From assembly GCA_036971615.1 (NCBI GenBank), contig JAYKKR010000003.1, forward strand, positions 2,294,001 to 2,358,000: a DNA stretch of 64,000 bases, given 5' to 3'. Under the pieces are notes generated by a model that saw only the letters and a program-made list of their open reading frames with translations, had not been told where the DNA came from and ran no database searches. This DNA is from Amyloporia xantha (lineage: Eukaryota > Basidiomycota > Agaricomycetes > Polyporales > Adustoporiaceae). Shown piece after piece: positions 13,101 through 25,000 of this stretch. Each line of letters opens with the position of its first letter. Position 1 is the stretch's first letter. A program made the translations under genes and the position numbers.

Positions 13101-13755
13101 ACGACAACCTACATCGCCTTTAGCAACGCAGCTGCCAACGCCGACCACAAGCAACGGGGCAATTACAGCCCCTCCTGTGATGCAGCAAACTTCTGGTGTT
13201 CAAGGCGCAGTAGCGCAGGACAATCCGACGCCTTCTGCTCTAGAACCAGTGACTAAAGCACATAACATGGACGCCGTTGGGTCTCATAAAGATAAACCCG
13301 TACCTACGGGACCCCGAGATCGGAGCTCAACTCAGCCCTTGCCAGCCATTCCTCAGCATCCACTTCCAGCGCCCCCTGCTCTGCCTCCACCGCCACTGCC
13401 TGCTCCGGTTAGCACGGCACCAGACAGTAGCACCATTGCACAATCAATGTCTACCTCCCCTCTCGAACGTACACGCGATCCACGGATCCCGTACGTCCGC
13501 AGCCCTTCTAGCTCTGTGAGCGGAAGGGAGCGTGGGACAGGGCGGGATGACAGAGATGACGACTGGAGCAGGAATAACGGCCGTGAAGGGCACAGGGACC
13601 GTGATTGGGCACGGGACAGAGAGCGCGGAAGAGACTCAGGCTGGAGAGGAAGAGGTGGAGACCGGGATGCCCGTGGCTCCAGAGACTGGGACCGCGACAG
13701 GCGCAGGAGTAGCGACTGCAGCAAGGACAGGGACTGGTCTCGAGGGAGGTGGTAA
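10116..13755 (+). CDS. DUF262 (GmrSD N-terminal/ParB-like) nuclear-type protein with Pro/Ser-rich and R/D-rich tail
   Basis: A 1006 aa protein in 11 exons: 10116-10235, 10294-10351, 10400-10447, 10543-10623, 10688-10763, 10821-10836, 10907-10913, 10972-10981, 11039-11189, 11241-11274 and 11336-13755. Residues 1-40 are acidic then basic (SSDEEEY, KRKKAPAK), resembling a nuclear localisation signal. The DUF262 domain follows: PEYQRDVVW at 71-79, DGKQRLTSI at 118-126, and REIFQRVQLGVALTPAE near 185-201. These match the bacterial signatures PxYQRxxVW, DGxQRLTxL and IFxxLNxxGxxLxxxE. A helical region runs to about 380. The rest is low-complexity Ser/Pro/Ala/Thr with KRKR clusters, and the last ~95 residues are rich in RD, RG and DR. 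The family occurs in fungi but its function is unknown to me. Bacterial relatives act on DNA or nucleotides (GmrS, DndB-like). A chromatin or RNA role is inference from the tail. Confidence 0.88.
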
Positions 13756-14230
13756 AAGTCTCCAGCGGGTCGGGCTAAGTATCCTAGCACTTAAGGTTTG
13801 ACCACTGTGCTGCATTTATGCAGGTGTGACAACATGATACTGATGTGTGGTTTTGTCCCTTTTGTAGGAATCTGTCTTACCCATGTTCCTGCCCGTCCGC
13901 AGGGTGCCTCGCCCCTTTCGCTCGTTCGCCGATTGGCTGCACGTTCCCCCTCATCCTGTATTTCTCAGTTCCACGGGCGCTTCCCTCGATAGATTGTGTG
14001 AAACGACATCTCCATCATACCGGACAGAATAGTCGCATCCACGTTTGACCCATTCATTCATTTGACTTATTCAGACAAGTTTACGATTCAACAGATACTT
14101 AATGACTCGTATATTCCCTACATTCCCTTAGTATTATTCTAGTTCGTCCACAGTCTTCGAGTGTTGTAAATAAAATATTGAATAGTGCTAAAAGGTTATC
14201 AATTGTCTTTGTATCCTCTCTGATTGTTGG
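13756..14230 (+). other. 3' untranslated/intergenic region with AATAAA
   Basis: This is the downstream flank of the DUF262 gene. An AATAAA hexamer lies at 14169-14174 within AT-rich sequence and is a plausible polyadenylation signal, about 415 nt after the stop codon. No further open frame of interest is seen. Confidence 0.4.
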
Positions 14231-14391
14231 TTAGTCCGAATCATCAAGTGTCTGCAAATCGAGTATCATTGGGTACATTCTCGAGCAGCCTTGCAGCTGC
14301 AATTGTCGGCCGGCCAGTACTGTGCATTCCAGGCTAAACTCTTGACCGCGGCCTCACCTAAATTCTGAAATGTGTGCCCGAGGCACAGAAA
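14231..14391. repeat. Dispersed repeat copy B (direct, pair with 9702-9850)
   Basis: Second copy of the ~150 bp repeat described at 9702-9850, diverged by substitutions and small indels (for example an insertion near GTACTGTGCATTCC). It lies just after the polyadenylation-like signal of the DUF262 gene. Confidence 0.75.
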
Positions 14392-14788
14392 GCAGGTGAA
14401 AAAGATATCAGTAAACTGGTGGAGGGGCCACAAGGAAGAAGTCGCGAACCTCACGCGCACATATCGCGATTCGCGACCTTTCGCGACTCAATTTGCGAAG
14501 AAAGCGCGCACCTGCCAAAATAGGCATAACGGCGCACCAGTGTACGGGATCGGTTTCCCTGAGTTTAGTTCTACTTCCTTTCGAATAATTTTACATAATA
14601 GAAGTCAGACGTTGAATACAGCACTACCTCGATGGGTATTTTTGGCACGTACTTATGGTAAAAGTATGTCAGTTCTACGCATGCGCAATTAATATTTTAA
14701 TGACGCCTGCGATTTTGATGGGATACCCCTCACGTGCCTCCCTTCCTTACAGGGGCGCCTTCGTCCCCTTGGCGCCCCGTAGGCGGCT
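14392..14788. other. Intergenic, nothing recognised
   Basis: About 400 bp between the repeat copy and the small membrane-protein gene. It includes a short patch of CGCGA repeats near 14445-14500. No gene is seen. Confidence 0.3.
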
Positions 14789-15649
14789 GTGCACTGCCTG
14801 CTGTGGCCCACTGCACGCCTCTCCTCCTGCCACCAACGAGTCTCCTGGTTCTTCACATTGTTGACCGCATCAATCAGCTTACTGCTTTTCTGCTTGACGC
14901 TCATGTGTATGTGCCCAATAGAGCCTGTCTTCAATCATCTGGTGCTGATCTTGCATGCCTGTTCTATAGCGATTAACATTCGCGATGTATCACTTCTGAC
15001 AGCAGCGCTGTTAGCTTTCACATATATCCCCACAACGCACGCGCTGTACTGTTACTATGACGGGTAGGCCTGAATGAAGCTACCGTGTATTCGCCTGCCG
15101 GATTCATGTCGATATCACTACCAGGTTCAATATCGAGCGCTGTTCTACCCTGTCTCCGGGAGCGAGAGCTGGCATAGGTATCGCTATTGGTATGACTTGA
15201 AGCCTTTCATTCGGAAGGGGATTTATGAACGGTGCGATCAGCGGCGGTCGGTCTGTTGGCCATCCTTTCGTTCGGGATCATCCGTCAGCGGCGCATTCGC
15301 CGTGCAAACGCAGTCTACGTCAATAATGCGCCTGGCTATCCCCAACAGGCGTATCCGATGCAAGGATCGCCGTATGTTGCACCTGGCGGTGATTTCCAGC
15401 AGAACGCGAACTCGGGCTACTACCCGTCCTACGCGACCCCCGCGCCCCCGTATCCGCAGTACCCGCCGCCTGCGCACAATGGGTATGATCCTCAGAGTGG
15501 ATTCGCACCGGTGCGTCATTTGAGACTGAGCTTGGAAGCTGCGCCGATACTGAGCGATACCTGTGCCATACTCTCAGCCATATCAGTTGCCCAAGTACTC
15601 GCCGCCCCAGGGCCCTCCTCCAGCGCTCATGGATAAGACGCACCCTTGA
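14789..15649 (+). CDS. Small single-pass membrane protein with Pro/Tyr-rich cytosolic tail
   Basis: A small secretory-pathway membrane protein of unknown function. Supported exons are one ending at 15063 (hydrophobic LLTAALLAFTYIPTTHA, then LYCYYDG), 15125-15189, 15242-15510 and 15578-15649, all joining in phase. The spliced order is a signal-peptide-like segment, a short lumenal CYYDGFNIERCSTLSPG stretch, one membrane helix (GIGIAIAAVGLLAILSFGII), a basic stop-transfer RQRRIRRAN, and a tail rich in Gln, Pro and Tyr ending PPPALMDKTHP. The layout resembles fungal tail-rich single-helix proteins such as the Rcr/Congo-red-resistance type, but I do not claim membership. The frame is open from 14789; the true start codon, possibly in an upstream exon, is unresolved. 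Confidence 0.6.
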
Positions 15650-16081
15650 TCGTTGAGCGTCGGGTCGGATGTTGTGTACTCTTACCGGGGTAGTTTCCCG
15701 GAGCGATCTCACGTTCATGTATTAACGATCACTGTTGTCCTGTACTACTTCAATATTTGCTATCAGTAGTAATGTTTTCCTGATCTATGAGACTATTTAC
15801 GATTGTCGTAGCGAGATCTGGATGACGAGTTGGTTGAACATTGTATTGTGAAGCGAATCCGCCAGTGTTGTGTTCTCACAGCTGGGCCTACGTCAGATAG
15901 TGCGCCTCGAGGTCGTCTGGGAGACGAAGAGCAGGCGCGGGTAGGCGCCAGCCATTCTGCGAGAAGAATTCTGCCGGCGTGCGGTTCTCATCATGCCACT
16001 TGTCCTGCACCGCCCACCACCTCGCATCAATATTTCGTCGCTCTCGCTGTACCGACCGGTCTCCGCTCTCTCACACTCTCT
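15650..16081. other. Intergenic region upstream of the Msb1-like gene
   Basis: The frame is open upstream of 16082, but the N-terminus there is not family-like. The ATG at 16082 is preferred because it starts MPSLFSRSRT, leading directly into the conserved block. The remainder is taken as 3' flank of the small membrane gene and 5' leader. Confidence 0.4.
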
Positions 16082-19000
16082 ATGCCGAGTCTATTCTCTC
16101 GTTCACGCACAACCTCTACGCCCAAGAAACTCCCCGAAACTGCCATCTACGACGAATTCGGCCGCATTAACAGCAGAGGCTCCGCCCGCGGCCTCACGGC
16201 CTCACCCCTGCCTACAATCAAGAGGGATAAGAAAAAGGACAGTAAGGACAAGTCCAGGGCAAAGACCGTCTCCGTCGTAGAATCCGAGGCGGAACCTGCG
16301 ATACCAGACGGCACCTTCCTCCCACTCAGTCTTAACCCGCCACGCATAGAAGCCACCGGAGACGCCCCCGGCACTGAGCTACGACAGACACACGACTATG
16401 GCTATCTCTCATACTGCCGGCATGTCGTTCTGGGCCTGGAGCAGGTAGCGAGGCTGGTGGACGTCGTGGGGAACGAGCTGGGTCTGCGCGGACTGACAAC
16501 GCCCTTTATCTTCTCGACGCTCGCACTGGATATTTCTGCAAATGCAGTGAAGCGGCTCATCCAGGCGTTCCTGAGGACGTGTGGCACACCGTCAGCAGAG
16601 GCAGAGCGGCAGTGGAGGGAGGAGGCGCGGTTGGCCGGACCACATGAGCTCGGGATGTGTCTGCGGTGGGGTCTGGCGCGGGTTGTGCGGATTATGAAGG
16701 GCCAGGAGGTGCGTGGGCTGGTCGCGTACGAAAGCTACATCGAATGGCGCGACGCCGAAATTGGTGTGTGTCAGGTTTTGGTCTTATTTTATGCATATGC
16801 CGCTGACCTCGTTCCCAGCACTGAACTTCCCCGAGACGCATTTTGCCGCGTTCATCGCCCCGTTGGAGCCCGTTCTGCGCTCTATCCTCGTTGGCCTGCT
16901 CACGCTCCTCACCCGCTTCAGTGCCCACTCCGCGTCGTCCGGGCATACGCCGCCCACGCTGTCCCCGCTGTTCGGACCCCTATTATTCGGCCTGGGGCCC
17001 TCCACGCTTGCGTTCCACCAGGTGTACATGTACTATCTCCGTGCGACGACCGCGACCGAACATCTTATCTTGTCTTTTATCCGATGGCAGGACGTACCAA
17101 ATCTCGGGAAAAGCTCGAGCGGATCAGCGTTCGCAGGCGTCCCGACGAGGCTCAAAGCGTGGATTCAAGGCTACCCTGTCATGCTGCCCGCTATTGGGAA
17201 GCCCGATCGCCGTCCAGAACCCCGACGTGGTGCGCGCACAGTCCGCCTGGTCAGTGTGCGACGCAACGTGCGAATGTACTCGCCGGACCTTGTGAAGACC
17301 GCAGCGGGCTGGGCACAGCGCCCGCGGGGCGCCGTCTCGTCGTCCATGGCGGATCGGGCGTTTGCTGGGTCGAAGGAATGGGAGCGTGTGGTGCCGCCGA
17401 CATTGAAGCTGCCGCCGCGCTACTCGGACACGTACAAAAAGCGGATGGATCTCCCGCCGCACTTCCACCCAGACACAGGAGCGAGCTCCTCCTCGTCAAC
17501 GCTGAGCGTCCCGTCGCTCTCCTCTTCTGTCTCTACGTCGTCTACAGGGACGTCGTCGCTGTTCGATGACAAGGAGCACGGCATCATGGCGGCAGGGACG
17601 GGCGAGGATCGGTTCAGGAGCTTGACGGACCTGAAGTGGGGCGAGTTCGAGATCATGGGGTTCGGAGACGTGGGCGCGGACGACAAAAAGCTGCAGTTCG
17701 ACCTGACGGAGGGCGCGAGAGCGGTGAGTGCGCATTCCTCGTGTAACCGGGTTTAGTGACGAGGAGCGTTTTGTTGACTTGCAAACGCGTGCCGCAGGCC
17801 CGCGCAGCTAAACGCTCGACGCTGACCTGGCAGGACTTCTCATCGTGTGGATTCTCGCGGACGGACGTGCCCCTGAACGCTACGCTCCAGTTCAGCACGC
17901 CCGTGACGAACTCTGTGAATGCATGGCCGTCGCACTCTGTGGAGATCCATCGCAAGCTGAAGAAGACGCAAAAGTCGTTGCCGACGTTTGGGTGGGACAC
18001 GGAGCCGGTGTTGGGTGCGGAGGAAGTCGTGGAGGAGGCGTTCGTGGATGTATTTTGCGATTTGGTGTATGGTGGAGGCTGGATGGATATAGAGCGGTGC
18101 GAGGAGGTCGATAGGGAGTGCAACTGGGCGTTGGTAAGGATCGGTCATCTCAGTTGCTCTCTGAATGCAGCTGAGTTGTATGGCTTCAGGTGGAATTCAA
18201 GTCGATGCCAGTCTCTAAACCCACTGCGACTGTCGGATCTGCCGACCCACGAACATCGACAGCTCTATTCCTCTTCGAAGAATTTGTGCCGCTTGAATAT
18301 AGACAGCAGCTAGCGTCATCAGGACGCAGCAGGCGCCGCCTTCCCTCGATTTTCGGCACTTCTTCAAAATCCAAGCAGTGGAAACCCGCTTCAACTCTGA
18401 ACGGCCGTCCCTACGTCGTTGGGCACGTTCCAAATAGCCCAGGCTATCGAGAAGTCGAATTCGAGGGCCTGCTCCGCGAAAACGGAAGCGCTACGAAGAT
18501 TATATCACTCAACCGGAGCCAGAACTCGGACAGGCTTGTTCCCACTCATAGTAACCTCGCGACACCGGGTCACACTGATTCTCCGACTCATGGACAACTC
18601 GGTCTGCATCTACTACCTCCTACACTACGGCTTGATACAGGTACAGGTACAGGCACAGCCTCACCAACACCAAGGATCCCCAAACGTGTTGATTCTCCTA
18701 TGGCTATCCACAGGCGACAGTCGCGCTTCAGGCTGCCTGCAGGGCTGCCGGTCAGCCCTGGCGGATCGCGCCGTTCGGGTCTGCCCCCTGCGGAGTACGA
18801 GTCTGTGGACTTTGACGCGCGTCTTGCGAGCTTCTCAGACGACGACCTCTCGGGTGTCAGCATGGACAAGGGTCGTCGACGATCGAGAGACGATGCGTGG
18901 GTGGACATTCTTGTTGCGACGAGCAGCAGGCGCTTGAATGGCCAAGACGCCGAGCTGCGCAACGGGCATCGACTGCAGAGTCGGCGATCAGATCCTGAAC

Positions 19001-19968
19001 TGGCGAGCCAAGAGGTTTCGGAAGTTCTTGCTGCGGTGCGCGGCCAAGTCCTTTCGGATGATGAGGATGATATGGAGCCCGTGGATGCGGGATCCGTTCA
19101 GCTGCAAGAGCGGGATGATGATGACAACTCAACAGTGGAGGAGTCGGTACTCGAGCGGGAGCGTGCATCGTACCAGGAGCGAGACTCTGCCTTGTACGGG
19201 GATGACGAAGACGAGGAATCTATTCCACCTATTCGCTCAAAACGGCCCACGTATTTTGACCTGCACCCCGATCGGCGACCGGCACGTCAAGAGCGAACAT
19301 CCCTTGATAGCGATGCATTCTCGCAGAGTGATTCCTTTGCTGGGGTCGTTCCGTTCAAGACTACCCCGCCATACAAAGACGATGCTGCGTCCTCTCTATA
19401 CCCGTCTGACGGCGAGGGTGATCCCGAGCTGACGCTAAGCACGTCCGTGGTGGACATTGACAATGCATCTAGACTGCCACCAGATGGCACCCGACCCGTC
19501 CAGCCTGTTCCTAATATTGCGGGTGCCGTGGGCTTGCGGCCAACACTTGCAGGGAGCGAATTTCCTGTACCACCATCCACGGTCGCTAGTCCATCGAAAC
19601 CCACATCAAGCAAAACCGCCTCACTAATTGAAATGTATCGCGAGCGTGAGCGAAATGCATCTACGGCCTCTCCTACTTCAGCCGCTAAGACGTCGTCCTC
19701 TTCTCGGCTACCGGTGCGCACAGCGTCACTACCGGGTCAAGTAGCTGAAACTTCAACAGCTGTGTCTATGATGTTACCAGCGAAGAAATTGACCCCTGCC
19801 GCCGCCTCCTCCGCTGCTGCTGCTGCCCCTTCTATTGCCTCCGAGACCGAGGAATCAGATGTCGAGTCGTTCTTGACGCTCGATGTACCAGAGCCTGATT
19901 TACCTATCCGATATGTCCATGGTGCTCCGCTACACAATGTCTTGGAAGAGACGGAAGAAGAGGAATAG
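16082..19968 (+). CDS. Msb1/Mug8-domain protein, polarised-growth regulator
   Basis: A 1233 aa protein in four exons (16082-16763, 16819-17723, 17798-18133, 18190-19968) that join in phase. The N-terminal ~640 residues match the fungal Msb1/Mug8 domain (formerly DUF1708): an early IYDEFGRINSRG, then a RhoGAP-like helical region (YGYLSYCRHVVLGLEQVARL, TTPFIFSTLALDIS), the block ALNFPETHFAAFIAPLEPVL, a PRRGARTVRLVSVRRNVRMY stretch and WGEFEIMGFGDVG. The C-terminal half is disordered, rich in Ser, Asp and Glu, with short acidic runs and a poly-Ala tract near residue 1175. Yeast Msb1 acts at the bud cortex with Cdc42/Rho1 regulators. A similar role in hyphal tip growth is inferred. No catalytic arginine finger can be claimed from sequence alone. 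The open frame 15830-17569 reads through the first intron and is not the true protein. Confidence 0.85.
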
Positions 19969-20526
19969 GACCTCATCCGTTACCACACGCGTGTCAGTTC
20001 GCCTGTAATTATTGATCTGTCCTCGTACGCTGTGAGCCTACGGCACATGATGAGGGCAGGCCCAGCACTTTCTCTTACCAGTATAGGCCCCGATGTTTGG
20101 GACACTCAACTACTTAGTACAATATGCAGTCTTCCTTCCTGTGTCAGCCTGCATTGCTTTCTTGCTACCCGACGACTCTACAGCGGACTACGCAGATTAT
20201 TACATTCCTTTCTCCTTGTCATGGTGTCTATGTTTACCTAGTACTTAACAGCCAAGCTTGGCGATGTTCTCGTTAGTGCGATACCAAACCGCGCCCTCCA
20301 GGCTGCGGATATCTACAGCAGCGTAGTTACTGATTCTCACTTTCGTGGTAGTGCCTGTGTGGATACACACATCCCTATGATCCTACTTTGTCTCTACCGG
20401 TCTTACAACGGTTATATGTCGTATACGATGTCTTTGTAAATCGTGACTGATTTGGGAGAACAGCGATTTCGTTTCGACCATCAGCACGGGCGATCAATCG
20501 ATCATGCAAAACGTACACTGTGATTT
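19969..20526. other. 3' flank of Msb1-like gene, nothing recognised
   Basis: No family-like frame, tRNA or repeat is visible between the stop codon and the start of the inverted-repeat element. Confidence 0.35.
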
Positions 20527-22075
20527 ATTGCTGGTTTCAGCGCCCAAGGCGCGGCGGCCAAATGTGTACAAATTTTGGCCTGTGGCTGTTTTTTTCTAAG
20601 GCTGCGACCGCGAAACTCGAACAACTGTAGCTCGCTCATTTCTCATTGTCTCGACCTGCTTCATAAATCAAAATTGCTCTATTTATCTGTCCGGAGGGCA
20701 CCACGAAGTCCGTTCGACGAAAATCCAACTCGTTTCAAAGTTGCTTTTTCGCCGTCCACCAGCACTCAGAACGGCTCTGGCTCTTTCTCCACAACTCGCA
20801 CCCTCATTCGCTTGCCTTCAGACAGCCTTGGTAAACTCTCTTGAGAGCCCCACACTGATATTTCCCTGTATAAAAGCGTGCAAATTTCTAAGCTGTACTT
20901 GGAGCACCTTCACCTGCACTGCTCGAGGTGTGCGACGTCTCTGGGCTGTTCATTGATGAGATCGTCAATCACATAGAAACGTACCATCCAAAAGGTACTC
21001 AAATTACTCAATAGGACTGGAGATTTGGTGTGTTGCCAGACGCAAAGTGCGCCGTGGACAAGGGCTGTGTGAGATTGGGTTGGAGGTGAGTGCGGTGTCT
21101 TTATCCATGCTATTTTTTCATCTGAATGTCTCTGTATAATGAATTATCGCACTGTATATTCTACTCAAATGAACTCAGTTCATTTGAGGCTGCAGAGGTC
21201 TGTTTTGAAGTCAACGGTTTGGAGGATGCAATTGAGGATAGGCTTCACCTCTCGAAAGGTATGTATTTTGTCTTTACAGTCGTATTTATCCTTGAATAGA
21301 GATTTCGGTTAAGGACTCGCAGGAGAATCAGTACCATTCCGATTGAATGCGTGCTGCAGGTGAGTTGTCAGGTGAATGATCACTTGCTGACACTTGTCTG
21401 CTTGTTCTGATTCTTTCCTATATGACTTGTGTTTTCTGTACATACAATTGAATTTATGATGAATGAACGACAGTATAGCTACAGTATTCGGCAGATAGGG
21501 AACTCTGTGATCACCCTTGAAGCAAGATGTTATGCTCTGACCAACTCCGACATAGTACCAATGACAAGAAATATATTTTGTGACTACCATCTTACATGGT
21601 GCACTGGAGAGGATCTACAAAGATTCTTCTGAGCTGAAAGAACGAGGAAACATGTTGCGGAGTGGGAGCGAAAGCCGTCCTGAGTGCTGGTGGGTGGCGA
21701 AAAAGACGGTTCGGAACGCTGCACACTTTCGTAGAGGCCCAATCTGGTGCAGGGCCCTCGAGAAGGTCTATCAAGACAGACCTAAGAGAAAAGAACATGA
21801 ATTCATGTCACAAAGAAGGAGCCCGAGCCGTTCTGAGTGCTGGTGGACGGCGAAAAAACAACTTTGAAACGAGTTGGATTTTCGTCGAACGGACTTCGTG
21901 GTGCCCTCCGGACAGATAAATAGAGCAATTTTGATTTATGAAGCAGGTCGAGACAATGAGAAATGAGCGAGCTACAGTTGTTCGAGTTTCGCGGTCGCAG
22001 CCTTAGAAAAAAACAGCCACAGGCCAAAATTTGTACACATTTGGCCGCCGCGCCTTGGGCGCTGAAACCAGCAAT
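20527..22075. mobile_element. 1.55 kb element with ~250 bp terminal inverted repeats
   Basis: The left arm 20527-20777 is the near-perfect reverse complement of the right arm 21825-22075. The arms begin ATTGCTGGTTTCAGCGC and end GCGCTGAAACCAGCAAT. Both contain the landmark ATTTTGGCCTGTGGC and a poly-T/poly-A run. The flanks share only AT outside TGCTGG...CCAGCA, so a two-base AT/TA-type target duplication is possible but unproven. Inside the right arm side, a ~150 bp unit is tandemly repeated: copies near 21598-21710 and 21746-21860 share CTGAGTGCTGGTGG.CGGCGAAAAA. The left arm holds an inverted third copy. No intact transposase was found. A short fragment near 20940-21000 reads like a remnant of a cellular or F-box-type gene, but this is weak. 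Confidence 0.7.
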
Positions 22076-25000
22076 ATGATCGACTCCTTCGACCATCCAG
22101 TCGTCGTGCAGCAACAACATGTTACAGGCCTACTAGTTGCCTCAGGTAATACGTCGCCATAGACCAATGGTAAGTTCTTTTTCTGCCCAATGTTTTCGTC
22201 ATGACTGTACTACTAGTACAGACACTACGACTAACTCCGAGCCTACTATCTAATCTAGGGCGATGTCCTCGCAGACAATGAATGGAGACAAAAAAGCGCC
22301 TTTTCAGTGAAAATCAAAGGGCTGACATATTGGTAATCTACATACTAGTACCAATCCTAGTATATTTTGTGCTTTGACACCTTTTAGCCGACACGCCCCA
22401 ACCAAGCAGATCACTGGACTCTCTTAAAATGTAACACATCCCCTGCGGACGCATCGTGTTACTACGGCGGTCTTTCGTCGAGGTAATCCCTACCTCATGT
22501 ATAATTGTAATATCGCATCTCTTCGCCATATCTAGATCAATCCACACCGCTTCTATACAAGGTCCAGCCTCCTACAATTACCGATTGTCTGGACTCACCT
22601 GTCATGTCATATTCGACATCTGCCTCAAGGCCCATGTCCCAATTAGCGTTCTACCTTTGCCGTTCTGCATGCCTCGATATTAAGCCACGTTTGACCGAGT
22701 TTTTCGCCAAGATCTACCGTTTCCCCGAAAGTGACCTTCTTTCTGAAATGTGAATTGACTCTATTACACTCTAAAACGGTATCAGCACGCGACCAAATTC
22801 GTGGCTGCATGCCAACATATGCATGCCCAATCTTCGAGAGATACTTGCACTGCGATACATTCTGATCGTGAGTTCTTCAATGAGGCGTACATGCTAACTT
22901 CTTTCCAAATTGGACGCTCAGACAACCTCCATTAGGTTCGCAGTGTGTCGAGCCCTCCTACGGTCCTGCCCGGCTGAGAAACCGTTTGATTTATCCCGGA
23001 CATGTATCCACCTACTATCTTGGTATCTGCTCGTTAACAACACCGACGAATGCCGCAGTGCGAAAGTGCACTGTTTTGAAAAAGATTGCCGAGAGCATGG
23101 GTAGTAACCGGGGTCAAGCAGCTCGAGATCGCAACTTTCTCTGTTTTCGAGAACGCCGCTCCATAACATCCTGCGGAAGTACATGTCCAGTGTCACTTCA
23201 CCACACGGACGGCAAGATGGCGTCGCCAACATGCAATGGCTAATACGCCGATAAAGACAACGACGATCCGTAAAATTAAAATGCTCGCGTATTCGCCCGT
23301 GCACGATCGTTCACTACTGTCTGCCCTTCGGAACATGTCTGCAAACCGCGTTCAATTCTCGGCATGAATCGCCGGCGCAGCATGGATAGTGAGCAGAAGA
23401 AACAGGCCGTGAGAGATCATACTGAAGGTTAGTTTTCCCGCAATCCAATCGAGCTCGAGGCTAAAGACAGACAATCGGTGTGAACAGATCGCCTACGTCC
23501 GGAGAAGGCGCCACGGCTATTCCAGTAGTGGGACTCACCTTGGGCAGCTTTACACGGGCGTAGTACTGTAGAAACACTTCGACGATCAGTACGGCAAGAT
23601 CCCCTATGTCGTCGACTACACAATTTTGTATGTGAACAATCTCACGGAGGTCCTGGACCTTTTTTGGCGTGTGCAGGGTACCGGTGTCTTTGTGTTCCCG
23701 CCGATGACGCGTGTGATGAGCAGTCAAAGATAGTCCGATTGGGACAATAGATAGTGGCAAAGCAAAACATTTTGACTTACCTTTTTGATCCTGTGAAGTA
23801 GTAACTGTCAAATACGCATGATTCGTTTGCGGCCACCGGATAATCAATGAACTGTGGAATAGTAGATCTGCTATTCTTACCTTTAAATGCCGGGCGCAAG
23901 CAGATCATCCAAAGGAACAACAGGATAGGTCTTGGAATACCGAGTTGATTTTTTACAATATACACCTTCGCGTCTCTCCGCTGATTAGCACAAGGCCTCC
24001 ATCGAGAACGCGTTTAGTACACCATGCGGTCACGTGCAAGGAAGTGGTCGCTTCGCAATTCGAGGCTCAATTCCAGAATTCATTTCAAGCTTCAAGCTCT
24101 TCAGATACGGTATCCTTGTCATGATCCACATCTAGCAAGCGTCCTGCGCCCCTTTGACTTGTTATTTTATCCAAACTTTGGAGAGTAGTCCGCTCACTGG
24201 GCGTATTCTGGAGTGGATGAAGGAACTACTACTAGTAGGCTCACTGGCACTGGCATGCCAGTGGTCTGAGCCGGCATGATATCTTGTTCTCATGCGGTCA
24301 AGTTTCCAAGTTCAGACTGCACCGCAACGAACCTAGCCGTTGAAAATGCCCAAACTTGAGCATCCGTCATCCGGGCCGCTTTTATTTCAGTTTCATTAGA
24401 GTCCTATGGACCGGTCAAGGTGCAAGGAACTCGAAGGAACCTGGAGCCTCTTCTTCGATATTCACATACTGCCAGGTATGGATATGGACGTCACTGTAAT
24501 CGGCATCTGACCAGTTCACATACCCCTTGTGCGTGTTCATCTGCTCTGCCTTCGACCATTCTTGTCTGGCAGACGAGGGACTACCTTCTATTGTTCCTGC
24601 ATGCTGCCACTTTCGGCTGTCTCAGTCGAACTGCTAGCTGCCCTGTAACACAGATAGGTACATCATAACGGTAACTTACCGGAGAATGACTTACGGAACG
24701 TCGGATCTGAGCCGCGGCCGTGCTAGCGTCAAACTGTCCTGGAATGTGGCCCGAGATCACTGGCACGCGTTCATCCTAATTTATGTGTCGGGGGCAACCT
24801 GAGTATTTGGCCCGATGAGTATAGAGCTTAGACCACCTTCCCGCTAAGGATGGTACGCTACACGGTCTAATGCATATTGCCAAGTCTAATTTTATTATAG
24901 GAGCTGTCAATAATTGCGCTATTATTACGTGCGGGGACGCGACTACATATCTCTGTTCCTGCAGGACAATCAAAAAATCAATTCAAATAATCGTACACTA

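Noticed and set aside
15830..16081. Upstream extension of the Msb1-like frame to 15830
   Set aside because: The extra residues are not family-like, and the ATG at 16082 leads straight into the conserved N-terminus. I treat the upstream part as leader.
22850..23970. Possible small membrane-protein gene on the minus strand
   Set aside because: Hydrophobic runs exist, but frames are broken and no exon chain keeps phase.
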